Shown piece after piece: positions 1-8,861 of a stretch of 64,000 nt of DNA (position 1 is the stretch's first letter; every line of letters starts with the position of its first letter). Below the pieces are notes generated by a model. That model ran no database searches. It was not told the origin of the DNA and was given only the letters and a program-made list of their open reading frames with translations. The DNA comes from Limnomonas spitsbergensis (taxonomy: Eukaryota > Chlorophyta > Chlorophyceae > Chlamydomonadales): assembly GCA_037349105.1 (NCBI GenBank), contig JAYJMM010000101.1, positions 2,046,001 through 2,110,000 of the forward strand. Direction: 5' to 3'. A program made the translations under genes and the position numbers.

Positions 1-138
1 GCATAAGTATTGCATCCAGCTGACCCGCATCCATATCCCAGATCCACACAGATCCGGGGCTGGCTAGACTGACTGAGGCGAGGTAGCGGCTGTCAGGTCT
101 CCACCTCAATAGACCTGATGGGTGGAGGAGGGAGGATA
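1..138. other. Left-edge sequence, no gene seen
   Basis: I see no open frame or recognisable element here. The stretch has no second copy in the window; homology between modules 1 and 2 begins just after it, at about 139 (matching 17011). Confidence 0.5.
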
Positions 139-537
139 CGGGAGTGGGCTGGCTACACTGAATGACTCTAACGCAGCCTCTCCTGATGGGAGAGGGGATG
201 CGAGGGAGAAGGGATGTTCCGCCAACGCTTAAATTTGCATTATGGGTTGATCTTCTGTTCAGGTCAGGTCATTGAATGCGCGGAAGTTGCACCTCCAAAA
301 AGGGTTTCTGGATTTCTTAGCCTAAAAGGCGGCAAAGTGAAAAATGCCTTCTGGAAACTCGAAGAGTACCAATATATGTTTGTGTGGGGAAACATCAGCT
401 AGGGGCGCGTGTGTGCTCTAATAGTGTGCAGTCAACCCTAGGTTTCATGAGAAATACACACGCTCATGCCGGAGAGTTTGAGTTCCAAACACCGGAAGAC
501 TAAGAGCACGTGGAATAGTGGAACATGGCGCTGCTGT

Positions 538-720
538 GAGATTTCCCCGCTCGAAGAGCGGCTGGCAGCCATCCGGGACGCCCACGATAGGACCGGAAAT
601 TCCGGCGCCCATCGCAAGGCGAGCCTGCTGCTCCAACAGCCATGGTGGCCATGGCTGCGCCGCGACGTCAGGGCAGCAGTCAGGGCTTGCCTGGTGTGTT
701 ACCAAGCTAGGGGCTCCAAC
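538..720 (+). pseudogene. Ty3/gypsy-type integrase H2C2 zinc-finger relic, copy 1
   Basis: An open frame starting at 466 encodes a stretch matching the N-terminal zinc-binding domain of retroelement integrases: a leading Ile-x-x-Ala-His, a Gly-x-x-Gly box, then WWPWLRRDVRAAVRACLVC. Counted from the ATG at 466, the candidate zinc ligands are His40, Cys75 and Cys78. The position where the family has the second His (in the GHxG box) is Asn45, so the finger is probably dead; His49 is too displaced to be the usual ligand. No reverse transcriptase, RNase H or DDE integrase core lies next to it, so this is a fragment of a retrotransposon polyprotein and not a working gene. The frame runs on to a stop at 819 through sequence that looks non-coding. 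Confidence 0.6.
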
Positions 721-1080
721 GTTCCAAGTTTCCCATCCCCTTCCCACCCATTTCATGTTCACAACCTCCCCTACCCAAAGAAAGAAAGAAACTACGCACC
801 GCAGGGGTTTGAGGGTTAAGGAAACTACGCAGCATGGGCCTAGGCCGCGTCCGCGCCATTACCATCATAAGGCCCCTACCCACCTCATCGTACCTCCCCA
901 CAGCCAGGAACTGCCCGGATGGATCCCAGTTGTTGGACTTGATCCCTAACGCATCTCTATAGGCCTCCACTCAGCAAGGGGCCTGGGGCTCAACAGGTTT
1001 CAGGGGCTTGCCAGGTAATAAAATAATAGCTGGACGTCATGAGTTCATACCTCTCACACCAGGCCAGGGGTCCATGCGAG

Positions 1081-1141
1081 TGATCAAAAGGGTTCAGGGC
1101 CTGCCTGTAGATAATAATAAAAATGTTCAGGGCCTTCCGGT
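1081..1141. repeat. Seed units of the 31-bp minisatellite (MS3), module 1
   Basis: Two degenerate units sit inside otherwise unique sequence. The first contains ATCAAAAGGGTTCAGGGCCT, the second AATGTTCAGGGCCTTCCGG. A weaker third unit lies at about 991-1030. The same pair occurs in modules 2 and 4. Confidence 0.7.
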
Positions 1142-1404
1142 TAAGGGTCAGTGTGCGGGGCTATAGGTTAGGAAGTGATGCAGCTGAACCTATGAGACGG
1201 TGTCCATTGACTGGGTTTTGGGGCCCTGTGTTTCTCACATCTTCTCTCTTCATTCAAGTGAGGATGTGTGAGAGGGCAGGGACGTGGAAGGAGGGCTCGA
1301 GAAAATGACAGGGTGGGGGGAGGACATTCCATGGGGCTGGTTTCCACGGGTTGCATTTGTAACAGAAAATCAAAGGACACAGAAAAGGGCAGAATGGGAG
1401 ATGT

Positions 1405-1868
1405 CCTAGGGTTTACCTCCAGCTGAGGTGGAGGATGACCTAGGGTTTACCTCCAGCTGAGGTGGAAGCTGACCCAGGGTTTACCTACAGCTGAGGTGGA
1501 GGATGACCTAGGGTTTACCTCCAGCTGAGGTGGAGGCTGACCTAGGGGTAACCTCCAGCTGAGGTGGAAACTGACCTAGGGTTTACCTCCAGCTGAGTTG
1601 GAGGCTGACCTAGGGTTTACCTCCAGCTGAGGTGGCGGCTGACCTAGGGTTTACCTCCAGCTGAGTTGGAGGCTGACCTAGGGTTTACCTCCAGCTGAGG
1701 TGGAGGCTGACCTAGGGTTTACCTCTAGCCGAGTTGGAGGCTGACCTAGGGTTTACCTCCAGCTGAGGTGGAGGCTGACCTAGGGTTTACCTCTAGCCGA
1801 GTTGGAGGCTGACCTAGGGTTTACCTCTAGCCGAGTTGGAGGCTGACCTATGGTTTACCTCTAGCTGG
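1405..1868. repeat. Minisatellite MS1, 34-bp unit, block 1
   Basis: About 13-14 tandem units of 34 bp. Each unit begins CCTAGGGTTTACCTCCAGCT and ends GAGGTGGAGGCTGA. Each contains CAGCTG and an inverted pair CCTCCA/TGGAGG separated by 7 nt that could form a hairpin. Common variants are GAGTTGGAGG and a Ctag-ccgag form. The block ends in the sequence CTCTAGCTGGGC shared by modules 1-3. Confidence 0.95.
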
Positions 1869-4396
1869 GCCATGTCTTGCCCACAAGGGCTGAGGCGATG
1901 TCCCAGTCGTCGGACTTTGCACCGGACAGGAAGTGGCACCTGCGATCCTGCGGGTCAAACGGGTACATTTGTAATTGTTTTTTATGTCAGAACACTGGTT
2001 TTTGTTCCTGTCGGGTCCGGTTGAGGCACCTGCCATCCTGGACCGGAATGGATTCAGAACTATGTTTTTGATGTCAAAATGCTGGATATACTGGTAACAA
2101 AAAGAGCTCTGTACATCACGATACAGGATTTCATTGTCGGCAGATATTGGGGCCTGCATCCTGGAAAGGAATGAATAAACAAATACACTTTTGTATTTAT
2201 GGCTAAGGCAGCATTTCGATCCAGGCAGGTAGTGGTTAATCTGCAAATGAAATGGATAACAAACAGGTCTGCCTTGCTTAACAAATAATGAAATCAAGAA
2301 AGGGCTGTTCCCCGGCAGGTTGGAATATCTGCCATTCTGCACAAGTGCAAAGGGAATGGACCCAGTTGAACTAATCAGACTCTCAATTCGCCTTAAGAAA
2401 GACGCTCCCGACAACTACTGCAGTCCAGGTCCAATCCATGAAGCTGAGATTTGATTTGAAAGTAAGTCTTATGGCTGAACTACGTCAACAGGCGGAACAG
2501 CTCCATCTTATAGCATCTTCAGCTTGACGAAATGAAAATGCTTCATGCACGGTCTCATTTCAGCATGCCCTAAGGGACCCAACCATAGTGTGGATCTCCA
2601 AGGTATGTCCACCAAGGCATGGAGGGACCAGACAATGGTGGGGATGCAGCTAATAGAATTCACATCTTCATAAAAGCACCCGAATATAGTAATGAGTTGA
2701 ACCTCATTGAACCCCTGGGTACTGGGTAACGCCCCCCCCCCCCCTACCTTGAGGGACCAAGCCTTCTTGTGTATGTTGAAGGCAAACTAGGCGGACAGCA
2801 GGATAGCCGTACTTCCTGGAGACCATCAGGATGCCTGCCTCAGGGAGGGAAGCGGGAGAAGGGGATATAAGTTGGGAAGAGGATGAAATAAATAAAGGAT
2901 GAGAATAAACATCACACCTATTTACATCATGCACATCATGCACCAGACCTGCACTGTACCCTCCATCAGATATACACACAATACACAGCATATGCCACCC
3001 CACCCCTCAACACAGCTGCTCTCCCCCCCCCACACACACGCACACCTGCGCTCCACCCCAACACACACAACTTTGCTCCAACCCTCCACATCATCCGCCA
3101 TGCATGCCATAAATGGGGTGCTTGGAGTTGCATGGCATGCATGAATCCAACCAGATGCACCATGTGACCTGCATGGCCCGCTGATGTCTCATGGACTCCT
3201 GGACTCATGCATGCCAAGCATGGCGGGTGTTGCATGACTTGCCTGGCTCCGAAGACACAGACACAGACAGGTGCAAGACTTGCCTGGTTCCGACCGGATG
3301 CACCATGCAACCTGCGTAGCCTGCTCTTGTTTCATGGTCTATCCACTTGTCTCGTTGTCTGTCTGCTCAATTCATTCCGATGAGGGTAGTGCCTCGTACA
3401 CATGCAGGACGGTACTTCCATGGGGCATTTGGCGCACACGTGGATTCAAGACTCCGGATTTAATATCCACGGAGCGACCGTTTTGTGGCCCTAGTATGAA
3501 CGCGCTCCACGAGATCCACACTATGGCCGCTGATGTTTCCTGCCGTTCGGTAAGCGGAAGATGCGAACGCGCCTCTGGGGTGCAATTTCTAAATGCCCGC
3601 TCATTCTTAACAAGCAATCTACATCCGATTCTCCCACAGTGCGGACTGGTTTCGTTCCTAGCCACTCAGTCGGCAGTTTCTGGAACACATCGGTGGCCTT
3701 AGTGGCCTGCGCATTGGCCGTTCAAGTCCACGCTCGCTCCGTCAAGTTCTCCTTATTGGCCGTCCAATACAGGTTGTGTCAGAACCCCAGTCTCACCCGC
3801 TCGTTCGGTGGTCTAAGCTTTGCAATTTTATTATCCTAAACGAGTGCGGCGTTGTGAAGATCCACTCATCATCCACTTCAACAAGTGTCCAACATTGCCC
3901 CTGGTGAGCGGAACAAGGACCATGCATGAGTGGAACAACTGCAAGAATGCATGGCATGTGGATATGTCAAAGACAGAGTCTGAATCGTCCACTCTGGCTT
4001 CCAGTTGTGATCATATGTATGACCCCATATTTGTTTCTTTCAATTTCCACACACACCCTCATTATTGATCCTCATTATTGATCCTCATTATCTACATTGC
4101 ATCTCCAGATCGCAGAGCCTGGCCCATTCCTAAAAGGCTTCTGAGAAGATGTCACATCTGAGTAAATCCGTGCAAAACGACAGTGCAACCGGGCATAGAC
4201 ATTGCAATACTGACTCCAGCCCATGGCATGTGGCATTTTGCATGTATGTAGGACGGCCTTTCATAAAGCATGATTGGTTTGTATTTATCCGAAGAGGTGT
4301 GCTGCACATTGGCTCGCATGAATTCCACCTCACTCGCCTGTTGAGCAGGAGAGACGAGCCTAACTGATTGAAAAAAGTGGAATTGCGCACCACCCT
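1869..4396. other. Module 1, conserved 5' flank of the F-box/ankyrin gene
   Basis: Homologous to 18989-21567, 35091-37724 and 48361-50741, and probably includes promoter and 5' UTR. It contains a poly-C tract (about 2732-2744), a C/CA-rich tract (about 2990-3085), a zone rich in TGCATG/CATGCATG motifs (3100-3310), and an imperfect internal duplication around TATTGGCCGT (about 3710-3775). Module 1 lacks the ~88-bp insertion of the other modules; its empty site is at 2902-2912. It also carries about 44 extra bases near 3135-3175. I could not place a TATA box convincingly. Confidence 0.6.
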
Positions 4397-6064
4397 ATGA
4401 CGTCATCCGCATCCACCGAGGCTATCAGAACAGATGCATCTGCATCTCCTTCCCCTAGCGAGGATCCAGCCATCTTCACCAGCCTCCAAGACCTCAACAC
4501 GGACATCCTTGGCATCATCCTCAGCAATGCAGATGCATGGCTATACAATACTCAAGGCCTCTATGGACCTGGTGCCCGTAGGGTGCCGTATGGAGCGTGG
4601 CGGGTGTGCAGGCGTTGGCGTGAGTGCCTCAGGGCCTGCCCCATTAACCTGGCCCTTGCAATGGTGGCAGTGCACAGTCCTGACGAGGCCCTCGTGAGAG
4701 CTGTGGGCTGCAAAAGTCAGGATTATGACTGCCTGGAGTTGGTGAGGCTCATGCTCAAACTTGGTGCAAAGGCAGACTGTCAGGCTGGGACGGCATTGGT
4801 GAGGGCAGCCGAGAGTGGCCACTATGCAGCGGTGCAGTTGTTGTTGGGGTGGAGGAAGCATGCCCCACGTGCTAACTGCCAGAACGGGGTGGCACTTGTG
4901 ATGGCTGCACAGAATGGCCATGAAGCGGTGGTGCAGCTGTTGTTAGGGTGGAGGAAGCATGCACCTCGTGCTGACTGCCGGAATGGGTGGGGACTGCTGC
5001 ATGCAGCCAAGAATGGCCATGAGGTTGTGGTGCAACTGTTGTTGGGGTGGAGGGAGCATGCCCCACGTGCTGACTGCCAGGATGGGTGGGCACTGGTGAA
5101 GGCAGCGGGGAATGGCCATGAGGCGGTAGTGCAGCTGTTGTTGGGGTGGAGGGAGCATGCCCCACGTGCTGACTGCCAGGATGGGTGGGCACTGGTTAGA
5201 GCAGCAGAGAATGGCCACGAGGCGGTGGTGCAGCAGTTATTGGGGTGGAGGGAGCATGCCCCCCGTGCTGACTGCCGGGATGGGAAGGCACTGGTGAAGG
5301 CAGCAGAGAATGGCCACGAGGCGGTGGTGCAGCAGTTATTGGGGTGGAGGGAGCATGCACCCCATGCTGACTGCCAGGATGGGGAGGCACTGGTGAAGGC
5401 AGCGGGGAATGGCCATGAGGCGGTAGTGCAGCTGTTGTTGGGGTGGAGGGAGCATGCCCCCCATGCTGACTGGCGGGATGGGGAGGCACTGCTAAGGGCT
5501 GCGCAGAATGGCCACGAGGCGGTGGTGCAGCTGTTGTTGGGGTGGAGGGAGCATGCCCCACGTGCTAAATGCCGGGATGGGGAGGCACTGGTGAGAGCAG
5601 CAGAGAATGGCCACGAGGCGGTGGTGCAGCAGTTATTGGGGTGGAGGGAGCATGCCCCCCGTGCTAACTGCCACTATGGGGAGGCACTGGTGAAGGCAGC
5701 GGGGAATGGCCATGAGGCGGTAGTGCAGCTGTTGTTGGGGTGGAGGGAGCATGCCCCACGTGCTGACTGCCAGGATGGGTGGGCACTGCTAAGGGCTGCG
5801 CATAATGGCCACGAGGCGGTGGTGCAGCTGTTGTTGGGGTGGAGGGAGCATGCCCCACGTGCTAACTGCCGGGATGGGGAGGCACTGGTGAGAGCAGCAG
5901 AGAATGGCCACGAGGCGGTGGTGCGGCTGCTGCTGGATTGCAGTAAGAATGCCCCCCGTGCTGACTGTCAAGGGGGACGGGCACTGTCCTTGGCTAGGAG
6001 GGGGGGGAACACAGCTGTCCTGCAGATGCTGCAGGAACGCTGCGGCATGTTGCCGCTTGTATAA
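4397..6064 (+). CDS. F-box-like/ankyrin repeat protein, copy 1 (12 repeats)
   Basis: The 555-residue product has a Ser/Thr-rich start (1-28), then an F-box-like segment at about 30-78 (DLNTDILGIILSNAD followed by WRVCRRWREC). A linker with one degenerate ankyrin unit follows (to 129). Twelve 33-residue ankyrin repeats cover 130-525, and a 30-residue capping half-repeat ends in GMLPLV. Repeats follow the pattern DG-ALV-AA-NGHEAVVQLLL; the usual TPLH box is replaced by xALV, and the loop reads GWREHAPRADC. Family knowledge suggests an SCF ubiquitin-ligase adaptor: the F-box would bind Skp1 and the ankyrin stack the substrate. That role is inferred. The ATG is the first after an in-frame TAA at 4361, and no intron is needed. 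Repeats 4-12 are three near-copies of a three-repeat, 297-bp block (5081-5971), so the array grew by recent duplication. Confidence 0.88.
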   Translation: MTSSASTEAIRTDASASPSPSEDPAIFTSLQDLNTDILGIILSNADAWLYNTQGLYGPGARRVPYGAWRVCRRWRECLRACPINLALAMVAVHSPDEALVRAVGCKSQDYDCLELVRLMLKLGAKADCQAGTALVRAAESGHYAAVQLLLGWRKHAPRANCQNGVALVMAAQNGHEAVVQLLLGWRKHAPRADCRNGWGLLHAAKNGHEVVVQLLLGWREHAPRADCQDGWALVKAAGNGHEAVVQLLLGWREHAPRADCQDGWALVRAAENGHEAVVQQLLGWREHAPRADCRDGKALVKAAENGHEAVVQQLLGWREHAPHADCQDGEALVKAAGNGHEAVVQLLLGWREHAPHADWRDGEALLRAAQNGHEAVVQLLLGWREHAPRAKCRDGEALVRAAENGHEAVVQQLLGWREHAPRANCHYGEALVKAAGNGHEAVVQLLLGWREHAPRADCQDGWALLRAAHNGHEAVVQLLLGWREHAPRANCRDGEALVRAAENGHEAVVRLLLDCSKNAPRADCQGGRALSLARRGGNTAVLQMLQERCGMLPLV

Positions 6065-6262
6065 GAGGCATCATGTCACTGTGGAAGTGAAATATATTGC
6101 TGGTCTTAACTATGCAAGGGTCGGATATACACCCACTTCTCTCCTAGCGTTCCTCGTGTGTTTCAAACATTGCATGTTGTCTTGAACTTCATCATCTGCC
6201 TCTCCTATCTTATCAGGGCTGTCCATGAATATATTTTTGAAGGTGATTGAAAGGTATTTCCC

Positions 6263-6267
6263 TGTAA
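6263..6267 (+). terminator. Possible algal poly(A) signal TGTAA, copy 1
   Basis: TGTAA, the usual green-algal polyadenylation signal, lies about 200 nt after the stop codon. It is conserved at the same place after copy 3. A 5-base motif is weak evidence by itself, and it matters only if the organism is a green alga. Confidence 0.2.
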
Positions 6268-7689
6268 GCAATATCATCATCATGTTTTCGAGTTTTTCTT
6301 AGTAGTGTTCCACCAGAGGTTGTATAGTATTTCCCCCAGGCGTACTACACATGTAAACGAATTTAGGGACTACCGGAAACGGGAAAAAACAATCCGGTAC
6401 ATGTTTACACTTATTCTCAATTTGTTGATCCTCATGCATGTCCGTCATGGTCAGATATTCTGCCTTTGCACAGTTCAACACATCCCTGCGTGTAGGATCA
6501 CCTTACATTCAGAGAACGGGTATGGACTGGCCTACAAGACGGTGCTATAGACATCCACGCTTTGTACCTGGGCAGGCCAGGGGGGGATGCTCTGACTTTT
6601 GTGAAGGGTGTGGCAGTATATCTTTGAGGCTATGTCGTTTCAGAGGCCTTTGTTTCCCTTTTCCTGACCAACTAACTGCCTAGTACGTTTGTTTGGTTTT
6701 CTCTTTGTTGAGGGCTACTTATGATCTAAACGGGCTGAGGATTTTACAGACTTCCTTTATGTGGGCATGGTCTATTCCTTCTCTTGTTTCCGTATGTTCC
6801 TTTCTTTTCTCCTCGAACCTTACGTTTACTTTCCCCTCCTGACCAGACAATCGGGCGGCCACACGGCCAGGAGCCTTTTGAGCAGAGGTATCATGTTCTT
6901 GACAAGTGGACATTTTAAAGTCGTTCAATCCATTTGCCCGGATCAATAGTGCGGTGGCATAGAAACAGATATAGGCTGTTTTGACTGCGGGTGCGGTCAA
7001 GATGTAACTGGGCCATGCTGAAAAGGTGGTCAAGATGTAACAAAGAATGTAGGAAGATGGTTTTGTGTCCTCATTCAACCATTAGGCCAGCATGGTGGTG
7101 CCACGACACCACACCTGACCTCATGAATATAAAATCCAGTAAGCTAAGGCCACCTGTCAAAAGGCTAATGGAGCTTTAATAGCCAGCGAGTCACAAGCAA
7201 GGGGTAGAGCAAGCGAGCCATCACGAATGAAGGACCAGCCTGGCTGCATCATGTAGCTCGGACAGCAAGCCGCACTGCTCCAACTCCCAGCATGCCTTGA
7301 TGTAGCTGAATTGTAGCTGAAGCACCCTCTACTAAACCCTGCATGCCCAGCACTAGCCCCAGTTCACATTCACAGCCTTACAATTCAAGAATCGGAGGAT
7401 GCTGAAATGCATCCTTGCTGTAATAATACATCCTTGCTGGTCAGCCATGAAATTTTCCACTAATAACAGGAAGCATACTTGCCGTAGTCAAGAGGGCCCC
7501 CCCATTGATTTCCCCCGCAGCCATATGCACACAGTTAAATGATGAATACCGCTAGAGCCAAGACCGGCCGTCACTGGTTCCCGGTAGCTAAGGACGTTGT
7601 CACTAATTGCCGGCGGGCCGGCTGTAGCTAAGACCATCCGTCATTGGTTGCCGACAGCCATGCATGGACAGCTGAAGCAATTTTTGTAA

Positions 7690-8130
7690 GTTAACAAGAA
7701 GCTGCTCCCATGTGGCAACCAGCTCACACCACATGCCTGCAACAACGATCATGACTGGAACAAGGGTTCAGTCTATGGAAAGTAATCAGAGGTGTTGCTG
7801 CCATGTCGAAACGAGGTCACACCGCGTGCATGCAGCAGGATTGAGGGTAACGATCAGGGCTCAGGGTTCAGTCTATGGAAAGTAATCAAGGGTTATGTTG
7901 CCAGGCGGGAGCCAGCGCCTGAGACCGTTTGAAGGGTTGAGAAACAAATAGTAATCAGAGGTGCTGCTGCTATGTGGCGAGCAGTTCACACTGCGCATCT
8001 ACTGCAGGTTATCTGGCTGATGGAATGTAATTATGCAATCAGGTTGAGGATTAGGGAAGTATGGTAATCAAGTTGCATGGCTAAGATTGTCGGCAAAGCT
8101 AGCATAACTGATATTGCGATGTGGCGACCA
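7690..8130. repeat. Degenerate ~110-bp tandem repeat, module 1
   Basis: Three to four diverged units share GGTTCAGTCTATGGAAAG, AGTAATCA, GCTGCYATGTGG and CAGYTCACAC-like blocks. Units differ in length and in some blocks, so this is an old array. The same region is repeated in module 3. Confidence 0.5.
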
Positions 8131-8505
8131 GCTGACACCGCTGGATGTCATGCGAGGGGCGTTTGAATACAGGCATAAATCAGAATCTCAGGGGACGTCC
8201 GACCGACTGTTCAAATCTACATGGCCTGGCTTAAAGGAAACATGCTCATGACATATGCTTTCCCCACCATACCTTCCAGCTCTGCGCTTTGCTGTCTCGC
8301 CTGTCTGCCTCCTTTCATAACTTGTCTCAGAATTACCCTTTTAGATCCTCTCCCTAGCCCTCCAACGGGTTCGCTCATCAGCCTGGCTCTTCCCAAGGCG
8401 GCTGATGCTGGTTGAGTTAACACTGTAGCAGCACATGCCCATGACACTCCAATACAGCGGACAAGAGAGGCATCCCACACCGACATTCGGCACCAGCATC
8501 CCCAC

Positions 8506-8601
8506 CTGAAAGTTCCAGAGCGGGATGTGCACCACGGATGCCCCCGCCGACACCCACATGTAGTGCCGGGAGGTGGAGGTCGCCGTGGCCAGGAGGCTGT
8601 C
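8506..8601 (-). pseudogene. Exon-like captured gene fragment, copy 1
   Basis: On the minus strand a 96-bp open stretch (32 codons) is bounded by an acceptor-like ATGCAG/G and a donor-like CAG/GTGGGG. It encodes DSLLATATSTSRHYM then WVSAGASVVHIPLWNFQ. Third codon positions are almost all G or C, unlike the surroundings, which is the pattern of an exon from a GC-rich algal gene. I do not recognise the protein. Degenerate copies of its first codons follow upstream on the same strand (around 8709-8745 and 8795-8820), so the acceptor end was itself duplicated. It is probably a captured piece of a host gene carried by the module. Confidence 0.35.
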
Positions 8602-8861
8602 CTGCATGTATAAGGACTCAGGAGCAGAGCCAGTCAGCAACATTACAGATTTAATTGTTCAAGATTCATGCGACAGCGCTAAATACTCAGTCTGGAAATT
8701 TATATGTAGCGGGTGGTCACAGTGGCCAGGAGGCTGCCCTAGCCTGATAGCTATCAATGACTATATAAGTGATATTTCACAATAAGCTTGATAATTGCAC
8801 GGTGGGCAGGAGGTTGCCCGGCGTCTCTGGTCACACAGGTGATGTGCTGTACAGCATCTCC

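Larger units (their letters stand above)
139..1404. other. Module 1, 5' segment
   Basis: This is duplicated at 17011-18286 and in part at 45857-47241. It holds the integrase zinc-finger relic (538-720), a C-rich stretch, a sequence near 776-878 that recurs inverted as the ~88-bp insertion of modules 2-4, and degenerate 31-bp MS3-like units at about 991-1030 and 1081-1141. No complete gene is visible. It looks like old transposon-derived DNA that was copied together with the downstream gene. Confidence 0.6.
6065..8861. other. Module 1, 3' flank
   Basis: Nearly identical to 39987-42829 and more distantly similar to 22641-23900. No convincing complete gene is visible. It holds a possible poly(A) signal, degenerate repeats around CGGCCGTCA (7545-7670), a ~110-bp degenerate tandem repeat (7690-8130) and a minus-strand exon-like fragment (8506-8601). 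It ends abruptly at minisatellite MS2. Confidence 0.6.

Noticed and set aside
1848..2414. Minus-strand frame of 147-188 residues kept in modules 1, 2 and 3 (19091-19534, 35197-35640)
   Set aside because: The whole segment is a recent duplication, so conservation of the frame means little. The frame is lost in module 4, where about 200 bp are deleted. No motif or codon bias supports it.
8217..8486. 89-residue minus-strand frame overlapping the exon-like fragment's downstream side
   Set aside because: It is partly out of phase with the high-GC3 frame, shortened in module 3, and has no recognisable domain.
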